DNA of 64,000 nucleotides from Gemmatimonadota bacterium (GTDB lineage Bacteria; Gemmatimonadota; Gemmatimonadetes; Gemmatimonadales; Gemmatimonadaceae), in assembly GCA_021413975.1 (NCBI GenBank), contig JAIOPJ010000048.1, forward strand, positions 31,076 to 95,075, given 5' to 3'. Below, piece by piece: positions 36,066 to 46,858 of the stretch. The notes beneath the pieces are model-generated. The model did not search any database. It worked only from the letters and a program-made list of their open reading frames with translations, and had not been told where the DNA came from. The position numbers and the translations under genes are program-made. Each line of letters begins with the position of its first letter. The first letter of the stretch is position 1.

Positions 36066-36743
36066 CTAGGGCGCCGATCCGTGGGCCCGTTCCTCGCGCT
36101 CCCGGGTGAGGCGTTCCCCCTCCTCACGGCGCCATTTCTCGATCAGCGCATGGTTGCCGCTCAGGAGCACCTCCGGGACGGTGTGGCCCCGATACTCGGC
36201 CGGCCGCGTGTAGCTCGGCGCCGAGAGTCCGCGGTCGTAGAACGAGTCGGTGCGGGCGCTCTCGATGTCGCTCATGGCCCCCGGAAGGAGTCGCACCACC
36301 GCATCGACGATCGCGAGCGCGGCTGGTTCTCCCCCCGAGAGGACGAAGTCGCCGAGCGAGATCTCCTCGGTGGCCAGGTGGTCCGCGACGCGCTGATCGA
36401 CGTCCTTGTAGTGGCCGCAGAGCAGGGTCAGCTCGGTCCCCGCCGCGAAGCGCTCGGCGTCGGCATGACCGAAGATCCGGCCGCGCGGCGACAGGAGCAC
36501 GATCGGCGCCTTCGCCCCGACTGACTCCACCGCGTCGAAGAACGGCTGCGGCTTCATCACCATGCCGGGGCCACCGCCGAACGGCGAGTCGTCGACCGTC
36601 TTGTGCTTGTCGGTCGCGAAGCTGCGCAGGTCGATGCAGCGGTACGTGACCAGCCCCGCCTCGGCGGCGCGCTTGGGGATGCTCAGACCGAGCGGGCCGG
36701 TGAAGAAGTCCGGGAAGATCGAGATCAGGTTGACGGTCAGCAC
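36066..36743 (-). CDS. trmD: tRNA (guanine-N1)-methyltransferase
   Basis: 225 aa SPOUT methyltransferase making m1G37 in tRNAs. Motifs: 'ISIFPDFFTGPL', 'KTVDDSPFGGGPGMVMKP', 'LLSPRGRIF', 'LLCGHYKDVDQRV', 'EISLGDFVLSGGEPAAL' (trefoil knot, SAM site) and 'RPAEYRGHTVPEVLLSGNH'. GTG start, 5 bp after the rimM stop. Slightly shorter C-terminus than in E. coli. Confidence 0.98.
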   Translation of the reverse strand: MLTVNLISIFPDFFTGPLGLSIPKRAAEAGLVTYRCIDLRSFATDKHKTVDDSPFGGGPGMVMKPQPFFDAVESVGAKAPIVLLSPRGRIFGHADAERFAAGTELTLLCGHYKDVDQRVADHLATEEISLGDFVLSGGEPAALAIVDAVVRLLPGAMSDIESARTDSFYDRGLSAPSYTRPAEYRGHTVPEVLLSGNHALIEKWRREEGERLTREREERAHGSAP

Positions 36744-36748
36744 GCCGC

Positions 36749-37300
36749 TCAGTCCTCGATGAGGCCGTCGGGGAGCCGGACGGCGATGCGACGAGCGGCC
36801 CGATCGACCTCCTCGACGAACTCCTCGACGAACGGCACGCTGTGCACGCCGCGCGGGCCGCGGAACTCGAGCAGGAGTCCCTGCGGGAGGTCGTAGAACT
36901 CGATCACCGTGCCGAGCGTCTCGCCAGTCGTGGCATCGACGAGCGTCATGCCGACCAGTTCATGGGCGAAGACCTCGCCCTCGTCCGGTTCGGAGAGCTC
37001 GTCCACGGGCGCGAGCAGCTGCCGTCCGTTCCAGCGCTCGGCCTCGGTCCGGTCACCGATCTCCGCGAGCGTGAGGAGCCAGCCGTCCTTCACGGGTCGC
37101 AGGCCGGTGATGTGCAGCTCGCGCGGCGCACCGGACTTGGGATCGAGCCACAGGCCACCCTCGTGCGTGCCCTGGAAGACACGACGGCCGGGCGCGAGGA
37201 TCGCGTCCGGCTCGTCGGTCAGTGCTTCGACTGCCAGCTCCCCCCGCACGCCGTGGGGACAGCGTACCCGCGCGACACTCGCGCAGTCGGGAAGCGCCAC
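36749..37300 (-). CDS. rimM: Ribosome maturation factor RimM
   Basis: 183 aa. 16S rRNA processing factor that binds S19 during 30S assembly. N-terminal RimM barrel ('VARVRCPHGVRGELAVEALTD', 'LHITGLRPVKDGWLLTLAEIGDRTEAERWNGRQL') and C-terminal PRC-barrel ('GEVFAHELVGMTLVD', 'LLLEFRGPRGVHSVPFVEEFV'). GTG start, 4 bp after the rpsP stop. The canonical rpsP-rimM-trmD order is preserved. Confidence 0.96.
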   Translation of the reverse strand: MALPDCASVARVRCPHGVRGELAVEALTDEPDAILAPGRRVFQGTHEGGLWLDPKSGAPRELHITGLRPVKDGWLLTLAEIGDRTEAERWNGRQLLAPVDELSEPDEGEVFAHELVGMTLVDATTGETLGTVIEFYDLPQGLLLEFRGPRGVHSVPFVEEFVEEVDRAARRIAVRLPDGLIED

Positions 37301-37304
37301 AGGA

Positions 37305-37610
37305 TTACTCCTTCACCGGCACGGCAGAGGCCGCGAGCTTCGTCGCGAGACGCGTCTCGTGGCGGGCCTTGAGCACGCCCGCCTTGCGGAGGAGCGAGCG
37401 CACGGTGTCGGACGGCTGGGCGCCGTTGTCGAGCCAGTAGTTGGCGCGCTCGGCGTTGAGCTGGAGGGCCTGGTCACCCGTCCGCGGCGCGTACTGCCCG
37501 AGGATCTCGATGAACTTGCCGTCGCGGGGCGAGCGGCCATCGGCGACGATGATGCGGTAGGTCGGCGAGCCCTTGCGGCCCTGGCGGCGGAGGCGGATAC
37601 GAACGGCCAT
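37305..37610 (-). CDS. rpsP: 30S ribosomal protein S16
   Basis: 101 aa. 'MAVRIRLRRQGRKGSPTYRI' and 'VADGRSPRDGKFIEILGQY' are the S16 signature, followed by 'ERANYWLDNGAQPSDTVRSLL'. Start ATG with GAGG 8 nt upstream; an in-frame extension of 15 residues (MSSVQDQNP...) is not part of the family. Separated from ffh by 149 bp with a GC-rich hairpin. Confidence 0.97.
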   Translation of the reverse strand: MAVRIRLRRQGRKGSPTYRIIVADGRSPRDGKFIEILGQYAPRTGDQALQLNAERANYWLDNGAQPSDTVRSLLRKAGVLKARHETRLATKLAASAVPVKE

Positions 37611-37719
37611 CGGTGGATCCTCGTGGAACGGGTTCTGGTCCTGCACCGAGCTCATCGCGGGGGCCGGCGTTTCCGGTCCGCACTCGGCTTGTTACCGATG
37701 AATGCCCAAGGATGGAGGG

Positions 37720-37741
37720 GGCGAGGCCGTACGGCCTCGCC
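37720..37741. terminator. Hairpin between ffh and rpsP
   Basis: Perfect 10-bp stem GGCGAGGCCG/CGGCCTCGCC with a 2-nt loop, just after the ffh stop. On the minus (transcribed) strand it is not followed by a T-run, so it may only slow or partly stop ffh transcripts; on the plus strand it is followed by TCTTTC. Confidence 0.5.
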
Positions 37742-37755
37742 TCTTTCATCCTTCA
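37742..37755 (+). repeat. Hairpin-tail repeat, copy 2 (TCTTTCATCCTTCA)
   Basis: The same 14-mer found after the 6.45-kb hairpin, again next to a perfect GC-rich stem and followed by GCCTTCATC. Confidence 0.6.
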
Positions 37756-37759
37756 GCCT

Positions 37760-39061
37760 TCATCGCCTCGCTGCACTCATCTTCTTCATCATCTTCTGCA
37801 TCTCGCGGAACTGCTCCAGCAGCCGATTCACTTCGCTCACCGGCCGGCCGCAGCCCTTCGCGACGCGGGCCCGGCGCGAGCCGTTGAGCAGCGACGGATC
37901 CTTGCGCTCGGCCTTGGTCATCGAGAGCACGATCGCTTCCAGATGCCGCATGCGCTTCGGGTCCACCTGGCTCGCCTGCTTCATCATCTTGGTGTTCACG
38001 CCCGGGAGCATCTTGAGGATGTTCTGCATGCTCCCGAGCTTCTCCATCTGCTTCATCGCGCCCAGGAAGTCCTGCAGGTCCATCCCTTCCTTGCGCACCT
38101 TCTTCTCGAGCCGCTTCGCCTCGTCGGCGTCGAACGACTCCTGCGCCTTCTCCACCAGCGTGAGCACGTCGCCCTGCTGGAGGATCCGCCCCGCCATGCG
38201 GTCCGGGTGGAACTCCTCGAGCGCGTCGCTCTTCTCTCCCACGCCGATGTACTTGATCGGCTTCTTCGTCGCGCCGTAGATGCTGAGGGCGGCACCGCCG
38301 CGCGCATCGCCGTCCATCTTCGTGAGGATCACACCCGTGACGCCGAGGGCGTCGTTGAAGCCCTGCGCGATGCGCACGGCGTCCTGGCCGGTCATGCCGT
38401 CGGCCACGAGCAGGATCTCGTCGGGCTGCACCGCGTCCTTCACACGGCGCAACTCGTCCATCATCGACTCATCGATCTGGAGGCGCCCGGCGGTGTCGAT
38501 GATGACCACCCGGTCGCGCTCCTTCCGTGCCTGTTCCACGCCGGCGCGGGCGATCCGGACGACGTCGGTCGTCGTGCGGTCCGCGTACACCGGCACATCG
38601 AGGTCCTTGCCGAGCGTCTCGAGCTGGTCGATGGCGGCGGGACGGTAGACGTCCGCCGCCACGAGCCGCACCGCGCGCCCTTCACCCTTCAGCTTCCGCG
38701 CGAGCTTGGCGCTCGACGTGGTCTTACCCGACCCCTGCAACCCCACCATCATGATGACGGTGGGCGGCAGGGTCGACATCTTGAGCCCTTCGCGCTTCTC
38801 GCCGAGCATCACGGTGAGCTCGTCGTAGACGATCTTCACCAGTTGCTGGGCGGGCGAGACCGTCTTGAGCTGGGCGATGCCGACGGCCCGGCGTTCGACG
38901 CGCTCGAGGAACTCGCGAGTGAGCTGGAAACTGACGTCGGCTTCGAGGAGCACCCGGCGCACTTCGCGCAGGCCGTCCTTGATGTCGGCTTCGGTCAGAA
39001 CGCCACGGCCGCGGAGCTTCGCGAAGGTGGCTTCGAGTTTCTCGGAGAGTTCAGCGAACAT
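37760..39061 (-). CDS. ffh: Signal recognition particle protein (SRP54)
   Basis: 433 aa. N-terminal helical domain, GTPase domain with GLQGSGKTTSSAKLA, DTAGRLQID, TKMDGDARGGAALS, and C-terminal Met-rich M domain (from about residue 320: 'LQDFLGAMKQMEKLGSMQNILKMLPG', ending 'QFREMQKMMKKMSAARR') that binds signal peptides and 4.5S RNA. Start ATG 39061 rather than the upstream ATG at 39076, which lies within the proposed -10. First gene of the ffh-rpsP-rimM-trmD group. Confidence 0.98.
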   Translation of the reverse strand: MFAELSEKLEATFAKLRGRGVLTEADIKDGLREVRRVLLEADVSFQLTREFLERVERRAVGIAQLKTVSPAQQLVKIVYDELTVMLGEKREGLKMSTLPPTVIMMVGLQGSGKTTSSAKLARKLKGEGRAVRLVAADVYRPAAIDQLETLGKDLDVPVYADRTTTDVVRIARAGVEQARKERDRVVIIDTAGRLQIDESMMDELRRVKDAVQPDEILLVADGMTGQDAVRIAQGFNDALGVTGVILTKMDGDARGGAALSIYGATKKPIKYIGVGEKSDALEEFHPDRMAGRILQQGDVLTLVEKAQESFDADEAKRLEKKVRKEGMDLQDFLGAMKQMEKLGSMQNILKMLPGVNTKMMKQASQVDPKRMRHLEAIVLSMTKAERKDPSLLNGSRRARVAKGCGRPVSEVNRLLEQFREMQKMMKKMSAARR

Positions 39062-39071
39062 AGAGCCTTGG

Positions 39072-39100
39072 AACATAGGCACTTGGGGCCCCGGGACCAA
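39072..39100 (-). promoter_or_regulatory. Promoter of ffh, overlapping the porin terminator
   Basis: Minus strand: TTGGTC (39100-39095), 17-bp spacer, TATGTT (39077-39072), then 10 nt to the ffh ATG. The -35 lies in the loop of the hairpin at 39082-39118. Confidence 0.55.
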
Positions 39101-39118
39101 GGGTCACGGGGCCCCAAG
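39082..39118 (-). terminator. Terminator hairpin after the porin gene
   Basis: Perfect 12-bp stem CTTGGGGCCCCG/CGGGGCCCCAAG with a 13-nt loop, 51 bp after the porin stop. There is no T-run on the minus strand, so it may need Rho or act as a roadblock. Confidence 0.55.
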
Positions 39119-39169
39119 ATGGGCCGTCCCAGGCTCTCCTGCCCCCAACGGGAGGCCGGAAGGGAGTCC

Positions 39170-40390
39170 CTAGTAGTTGATCTGCGCCTGCAAGCGGAGG
39201 AAATGCCCCTTCTCGCGCTTACCGATGGCGGCCGCGTCCTCGAACAGGCGGTCGGAGACCGTGTACTGGGCGGTCAGCTCGAAGGCCGGGTACGGCTGCC
39301 ACTCGATGCCGGCCTCGACCTCGTGCACGGCGTAGTGCCGTGCATCGAGCTCGACCTTCTTGCCGCCGTGGTACTCCTGCCACCGCGCGAAGGGCTGCAC
39401 CCGCTGTCCCTTGGCGTGGATCGCGTACATCGCCTGCACGAAACCACCCGACAGGGCGCGCGTGTCGATGCGGTCGGGGCCGGACGCGAACTCCGGTCCC
39501 TTGCCCCAGTTGTACTCGGCCTCGAGCCCGAACGGTTGGGCGTACCAGACGAACGAGGCGGCCACCCGCTCATCGAGGTACTCGGGGCGCATGGTGGTGC
39601 TCGTCGACTTGGTCGGGACGACGAAGCGGCCGTGATAGCCCTGGATCGAGGTCTCGATGAACTGTCCGTTCGCCAGCCGCCACGGATACGTGACGCGGGC
39701 GACGGCATGGAGCGCGTTGTTCGCTTCGGGGCGGTTCGCGGTCTGACCGTTGGTGAGTCCGAACCCGAACACACCGTAGTCGCCCGTGCCCTTGTGGCCG
39801 CTGTCGGTGAGGATCCGGAAGCGCTTCTGTGCGACCGGAGGCGACCAGTAGTAGTTCACGCCGATGTCGCGTTCGTTCGGCATCGCGCTGTTGAGCGCGT
39901 CGCTGCGATCGAGCGGGAGCCGGTTGGACGACGACTGCAGGTTCTCGAACCCGAACGGGACCTTGCTCTGACCGATCCGGATGCGATGCGAGCGATCGTC
40001 ATTGAGGGAGACGTCGAAGTAGGCGTCCCGGAGCTGCAGGTAATGCAGCGACCCGGCGGCATCGCTGCCGAAGTCGGGCTGGATGTAGATCGCGACCCGA
40101 GGATGCACGTTGCCGCTCAGGATCAGGCGCCCACGGCGCAGGAAGAAGCCGCCGTTGTTGCCGATCGACCGGTCGCACTGCGCGCAGACCAGCGCGGAGT
40201 TGGACTCGAGAAGGCGGTTGTACCGGATCTGCGCGTAGCCTCGGAGACTGAGCCGCTCGTACCAGAGTCTGCTGACGGCGACGGGCTGCGGTGTGGCCGC
40301 GGGCGTCGCCGCGGGAGCCTGCGCCTGCAGCGGCGAGGCGACGAGGACGGCAAGGAAGAATCGGCGCAGCACGTGAAGGAAGGGTCTCAT
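39170..40390 (-). CDS. Outer-membrane porin, OprO/OprP (phosphate-selective) type
   Basis: 406 aa. Signal peptide MRPFLHVLRRFFLAVLVASPLQAQ, then a beta-barrel starting 'LRGYAQIRYNRLLES', with 'FFLRRGRLILSGNVHPRVAIYIQPDF', 'LRDAYFDVSLNDDRSHRIRIGQSKVPFGFE', and ending in an aromatic terminal strand 'RLQAQINY' for BAM recognition. A CAQC motif near residue 70 could form a disulfide. Porin O/P family members pass phosphate, polyphosphate or other anions. Start placed at the signal peptide ATG; the long upstream in-frame extension is not credible. Confidence 0.9.
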   Translation of the reverse strand: MRPFLHVLRRFFLAVLVASPLQAQAPAATPAATPQPVAVSRLWYERLSLRGYAQIRYNRLLESNSALVCAQCDRSIGNNGGFFLRRGRLILSGNVHPRVAIYIQPDFGSDAAGSLHYLQLRDAYFDVSLNDDRSHRIRIGQSKVPFGFENLQSSSNRLPLDRSDALNSAMPNERDIGVNYYWSPPVAQKRFRILTDSGHKGTGDYGVFGFGLTNGQTANRPEANNALHAVARVTYPWRLANGQFIETSIQGYHGRFVVPTKSTSTTMRPEYLDERVAASFVWYAQPFGLEAEYNWGKGPEFASGPDRIDTRALSGGFVQAMYAIHAKGQRVQPFARWQEYHGGKKVELDARHYAVHEVEAGIEWQPYPAFELTAQYTVSDRLFEDAAAIGKREKGHFLRLQAQINY

Positions 40391-40595
40391 GCTCACGGAG
40401 TCCGTTTGGGAAGTCAGGGAGGAATGGAACACGCAGAACGGCCGTAACACCGTTGCGTCAAAATCTATCGGGCCTTGGACACCGACTTCGTATCGGTTCT
40501 GTAACGTGCGCGGTGGGTCAGGATGAACGCCGGGCGACCGCCGGAGCCCGAGGCATGGGTGCGCGAGAGCGAGCAAGCGCAATACATTACCGTCC
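40391..40595. promoter_or_regulatory. Divergent regulatory region between porin and lon
   Basis: 205 bp with no gene. For lon, TACATT (40583-40588) ends 7 nt before the GTG start: a leaderless layout with no evident -35. For the porin, TAGATT followed by TTGACG lies near 40450-40467 on the minus strand, but spacing to a second element is unclear, so the porin promoter is not fixed. No CIRCE or HAIR heat-shock operator was recognised. Confidence 0.4.
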
Positions 40596-43076
<2,481 letters not shown>

Positions 43077-43077
43077 G

Positions 43078-43590
43078 GTGCGGACGCGTCCCTGGAAGGT
43101 CCGAAGCTCGCCGCGTCATGGCCGTGGCGTCTTCGCCGTCGCGACGATCCCCGCCGGGACGCACATCATCGAGTACACCGGCGAGCTGATCAGCGAGGCC
43201 GAAGGCGAGCGCCGCTACCCCACCGCCCCCGACGGCCACGAGGAGCCGGAGCACACCTACCTGCTCACCCTCGACGACGAGCGCGTGATCGATGCGAACG
43301 TGGGCGGCAACGAGGCGCGGTTCATCAATCACTCCTGCGAGCCGAACTGCGAGCCCATCGCGTTCGGCGACCATATGTGGATCGTCGCGGTCCGCGCGAT
43401 CAGGCCCGGCGAGGAGCTCGCGTACGACTACGCGATCGAGCTCGACGAGCCGCACACGCCGGCGCGCAAGCGGCGGTTCCCCTGCGCCTGCGAAGCGCCG
43501 AGCTGCCGCGGGTCGATCCTCAAGCCCAAGGGCAAGCCGTTGCACCCGATGGTGCGGAGAGCGATCGCGCGGTACGGTCCGCGCGGCTGA
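43078..43590 (+). CDS. SET-domain protein lysine methyltransferase
   Basis: 170 aa, a complete stand-alone SET domain of the eukaryotic-like type. N-terminal 'HGRGVFAVATIPAGTHIIEYTGE', SAM/pseudoknot motif 'RFINHSCEPNCE', 'GEELAYDY', and a post-SET cysteine cluster CACEAPSC that with the NHSC Cys can bind zinc. No signal peptide. GTG start one nt after the lon stop, so its translation is coupled to lon. Substrate unknown; Lys-rich partners in the window include the H1-like protein, and ribosomal proteins are also possible. Ends 21 bp from the convergent FHA gene. Confidence 0.92.
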   Translation: MRTRPWKVRSSPRHGRGVFAVATIPAGTHIIEYTGELISEAEGERRYPTAPDGHEEPEHTYLLTLDDERVIDANVGGNEARFINHSCEPNCEPIAFGDHMWIVAVRAIRPGEELAYDYAIELDEPHTPARKRRFPCACEAPSCRGSILKPKGKPLHPMVRRAIARYGPRG

Positions 43591-43611
43591 CGGCGCGGCC
43601 CGCGCGTCCGA

Positions 43612-44595
43612 TCAGCGGTCGCGGACGACCAGCAACGAATCGATCTCCCCGCGCAGGTCGGTGATCGACCTGGTGAACTCCTCAGCGGTCTCCGTGGGCA
43701 CCAGCGCGGTCGAGACCGGCTTGATGACCCCGGAGAACTGGGCCGCCGCGGTGAAGGCCTCGTCCTTGAGCGCGCCCGAGACGCCAAGGAGGGCGAGCAC
43801 GATCACGCCGGCCACGGCACCGATCCGCCAGCGTTGGCGCCGTCCCAGCGACGTGGCCGAGCCGAGGTGCCACGCGACGACCGCGGAGAAGAGGACGACG
43901 AGGGCGAGTCCCTTGATCGCCGCGAACGCCGTGACCGAGGGGAAGAGGAACGCGCCCCACCCGTCGAGCAGGTCGATCGCCGCGTAGACCGAGACTGCGA
44001 GGGCGAAGACGGTGACGTGCGCGAGGAACCGGAACTGTCCGAGCACCGCCCGGGCGGCGATCGCCCAGACGCCGGCCCAGACGATCGCGACCGCCGACCC
44101 CACGAGCAGCGAGGAGAAGACGGAGGAGGCCGCGCCGCGTTCGGTGGCACCGAGCCAGGTGTCGAGCGCGGCGATGCCGAGGGCCGCTGCCACGATCCCA
44201 AGGCGACCGTTCGTCCGTTCGTACCATCGCGCCGGCGACTCGCCGCCGACCGTGACGCCGTGCAGCGGGATCGCCGCCGGAACGATCGCCTGCTCGTCAC
44301 GGAACCGGAGCGTGGTGCGCCCGAGCACGACCGTCGTCCCGTGCGCGACCGTGAGGCGGTCGCGATGGCCCTCGGCGCGGGTCTCGATCCGGTTCACGCT
44401 GCCGAGGTCCTCGATGCTCACAATCCCCTCGGCGTCCCGCACCAGGCGCGCATGGTGGGCGTCGACATGCGGGTCATCGAGCACGAGCGCGTTGTCGAGC
44501 GCGCGCCCGATCGTCAGCGGCTCGTCGGTGAGGCGCACGCGCTCGCGCACCTCGCCGCCGCGTCCGGGCCGGATCACCTCGACTATCAGCGCCAT
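43612..44595 (-). CDS. FHA-domain membrane protein
   Basis: 327 aa. FHA phosphothreonine-binding domain at about residues 20-98 ('LTIGRALDNALVLDDPHVDAHHARLV', 'VNRIETRAEGHRDRLTVAHGTTVVLGRTTLRF'), then five hydrophobic segments (about residues 130-275) and a short Thr/Glu-rich tail. The FHA face is therefore cytoplasmic and membrane-anchored. The ATG overlaps the end of the S1C protease gene by 10 bp, so the two proteins are coexpressed. A link to the Ser/Thr kinase at 1.1 kb is possible but only by domain logic. Confidence 0.88.
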   Translation of the reverse strand: MALIVEVIRPGRGGEVRERVRLTDEPLTIGRALDNALVLDDPHVDAHHARLVRDAEGIVSIEDLGSVNRIETRAEGHRDRLTVAHGTTVVLGRTTLRFRDEQAIVPAAIPLHGVTVGGESPARWYERTNGRLGIVAAALGIAALDTWLGATERGAASSVFSSLLVGSAVAIVWAGVWAIAARAVLGQFRFLAHVTVFALAVSVYAAIDLLDGWGAFLFPSVTAFAAIKGLALVVLFSAVVAWHLGSATSLGRRQRWRIGAVAGVIVLALLGVSGALKDEAFTAAAQFSGVIKPVSTALVPTETAEEFTRSITDLRGEIDSLLVVRDR

Positions 44596-45878
44596 GCGAC
44601 GCGCTCGAGGTAGCGGGTCGTGAGGCGTTCGATGTTCTCCCAGCTCGCACCCGAGAGCGTGAGCGTGGAGATGAGGCCGGCGTTCGAGCGGCCGAGCACC
44701 GCGACCTTGAGCACGCCGTCATAGAGGCCGGGGATCTTCTTCAGTCCGCGAAGGCATAGCACGGCCCGCACCGGCGTCTGCGCGGCCGCGACGTTGCGCG
44801 TGGTGCACTTCCACACGGTCACGTGCTTCTCGTCACCGTCGGGCGTGTCATCGAATCCGAAGCGCGTGGAGTAGAGGGCACCGAACTGCGCCGCGTTGAG
44901 CCGGGCGCTCGTGATCGCGACATGGACCAACTCGACGACGCCGGAACTCTGGTCCTCGGCGATGTAGACATCGTCGTCGGTGCCGCACCGGTGCCAGATC
45001 TCGTGATACATCGGCTCGTCGTCGCGGTCGTCGCTGCGCTCGGCGCCGCCCCAGCAGCGGAAGACGGGCGCCGGGTCGGTGATCACCCGGAACGGCCCGA
45101 AGTCGACCATCTTCGGCTCGTCCTCGAAGAGATGGCCGAGGTAGGCCTGCTGGTACACGCGCAACTGATAGGCGACCTCGCTGAGGAGATCCGCCGCCGG
45201 CGTGAATCCCGGCGCCTGCACGCGGGCGAGGAGTGCCGTCGCCTGCGTCTCGGGAACGAGGAAGGAGCGCTGCTCCCCCATGGTCGAGACGTTCACGCCC
45301 ACGACCCTGCCCGCGTTCGTGATCGCCGGTCCACCGCTCATGCCGGGGTTGATCGACCCGGTGAAGTGGATCTTGGGATAGAGCGTGTGCTGGAGGTTGC
45401 CGTTGTACGTCCCCTCCACGATGCTGAGCCCGAGGTCCGAGGGGTGCCCGAGCGAGTAGAGGCGCTCGCCCTGCCGCAGTGCCACCGCCCCGAGCGTGAA
45501 ATGGCTCGAGGCCGGGCGTCCCGTGCGGAGGACCGCGAGATCATGCACCACGTCGACCGCGACGACCTCCACCGCGCGCGTGGTGCCGTCGGCCTCGACG
45601 ATCTCGACGCGATGGGCATCGCGGTCCTGGACGCGCTCCGACACGACGTGATAGTTGGTGAGCATGAGGCCGTCGGCGCTCACGAAGAAGCCGGTGCCGA
45701 TGCTCACCTTGGCGTTCGACGACGTCTCGATGATCTGGATCTTGAGGATCCGGTCGCTGTAGCGGGCGAAGACCGTCGAGGTCGCCTCGCGCGGCTCGTC
45801 CTGCGCGGTGACCGGGCGCGGGACCGCGGAGATCGCGAGAAGGAGGGACATCAGCGGGCGCGCGCAGCGTGGGAGCAT
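44586..45878 (-). CDS. Trypsin-like S1C serine protease with unassigned C-terminal region
   Basis: 430 aa. A signal peptide ends at about RPVTAQ. DegP-like catalytic domain (about 45-225) with His in TNYHVV, Asp in HDLAVL and Ser in PGMSGGPA. In place of a PDZ domain there is an approximately 200-residue region I do not recognise, with two Cys pairs (FRCWGG...HRCG, KCTT...LCLRG) that could form disulfides. Periplasmic. TAGCTT ends 6 nt before the ATG, so the transcript appears leaderless. Followed by the FHA gene in an overlapping operon. Confidence 0.88.
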   Translation of the reverse strand: MLPRCARPLMSLLLAISAVPRPVTAQDEPREATSTVFARYSDRILKIQIIETSSNAKVSIGTGFFVSADGLMLTNYHVVSERVQDRDAHRVEIVEADGTTRAVEVVAVDVVHDLAVLRTGRPASSHFTLGAVALRQGERLYSLGHPSDLGLSIVEGTYNGNLQHTLYPKIHFTGSINPGMSGGPAITNAGRVVGVNVSTMGEQRSFLVPETQATALLARVQAPGFTPAADLLSEVAYQLRVYQQAYLGHLFEDEPKMVDFGPFRVITDPAPVFRCWGGAERSDDRDDEPMYHEIWHRCGTDDDVYIAEDQSSGVVELVHVAITSARLNAAQFGALYSTRFGFDDTPDGDEKHVTVWKCTTRNVAAAQTPVRAVLCLRGLKKIPGLYDGVLKVAVLGRSNAGLISTLTLSGASWENIERLTTRYLERVAWR

Positions 45879-45884
45879 CGCGGA

Positions 45885-45890
45885 AAGCTA
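45885..45890 (-). promoter_or_regulatory. -10-like TAGCTT, leaderless arrangement
   Basis: TAGCTT on the minus strand, 6 nt (TCCGCG), then the ATG of the S1C protease. Confidence 0.5.
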
Positions 45891-46034
45891 TCGGGCCGTC
45901 GGGCGGGAACGCCACGGGCCGTCGGTACGGGCTGGCAGTCTCCCCGTCCCGCTCCCATACTTGCCCGTGCACCGTGGCCCGCGGGCGATCCGTGGCGTGG
46001 CGGCGCGGTTGGACCTTCCCCGACCCCCCCTGCC

Positions 46035-46787
46035 ATGGCGGACCAAGCCCTTCGTGCCCGCACGGTCTCCGAACTGGTCGATGCCACGTTCTCGCTGTAT
46101 CGCCGTGACGCCGCGGCGTACATCATGGTGACCGCGATCGCGAGCGTGCCGGGACTCATCACGCAGCTGCTGATCCGGAGCCCGTCGTTCGCCGACAGCG
46201 GCATCTCGGTGTTCGGCGCGTTCATCGGCGCCGTCGTCTCGATGATCACCTATGCCCTCATGACCGGCGTCGTGATCCGGGTCGGCTCGGACGTCTACCT
46301 CGGCGGCACGCCCGACGTCGCGGGCGCGCTCCGCGCCGTACTGCCGAAGACGGGCACGCTGATCTCGGTCGCGATCGGTCGGACGATCCTCTTCTTCCTC
46401 GGATTCCTCGCCTTCATCGTCGGCTTCTTCTACGTCGCCGCCCGTTGGTTCGCCCCGGAGGCCGTGGTCGTGCTCGAGAACGAGCGGTTCGGCGCGGCCT
46501 TCTCGCGCTGCTCGGAGCTCTCGACCGGCCGCAAGATGCACATCCTCCGCGCGCTGATGCTCGGGTACGGCATCTACTTCCTGATGCTGATCGGCGTCGC
46601 GGCGGGCGCGAGCGTGCTCGGGAGCGAGACGGTGAGCATCTTCGCGCAGACCGTGTTCACGGTCATCGCGTACCCCATCATCGGCCTCCTCACGATGCTG
46701 CTCTACTATGACGCGCGGATCCGGGGCGAAGGATTCGACGTCGAGCATCTCGCCCGCTCGCTCGGCGGCGAGCCCCCGCGATCCTGA
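46035..46787 (+). CDS. Polytopic membrane protein at the head of the MoxR cluster
   Basis: 250 aa with about five to six hydrophobic segments. The pattern 'RTVSELVDATFSLYRRDAAAYIMVTAI' at the start, 'ARWFAPEAVVVLENERFGAAFSRCSELSTGR' and 'LLYYDARIRGEGFDVE' at the end is common in small multi-helix proteins (glycerophosphodiesterase-membrane-domain/DUF975-like) found beside DUF4129 genes. No enzymatic motif. ATG start; no obvious Shine-Dalgarno. CATACT at 45955-45960 may be the -10, giving a leader of about 65 nt. Presumed first gene of the DUF4129-DUF4350-MoxR-DUF58 operon. Confidence 0.7.
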   Translation: MADQALRARTVSELVDATFSLYRRDAAAYIMVTAIASVPGLITQLLIRSPSFADSGISVFGAFIGAVVSMITYALMTGVVIRVGSDVYLGGTPDVAGALRAVLPKTGTLISVAIGRTILFFLGFLAFIVGFFYVAARWFAPEAVVVLENERFGAAFSRCSELSTGRKMHILRALMLGYGIYFLMLIGVAAGASVLGSETVSIFAQTVFTVIAYPIIGLLTMLLYYDARIRGEGFDVEHLARSLGGEPPRS

Positions 46788-46858
46788 TCCTCGCGGCCGC
46801 CTCGGGCCCCGGACCGGCCCTCGCTCAAGGACTGCCAGGCGGACTCCCGGCCCAGGCG

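Noticed and set aside
37613..40447. 944-codon plus-strand frame across ffh and the porin gene
   Set aside because: Mirror of the minus-strand genes; His/Arg/Leu-rich translation, no domain, and it crosses a terminator and promoter.
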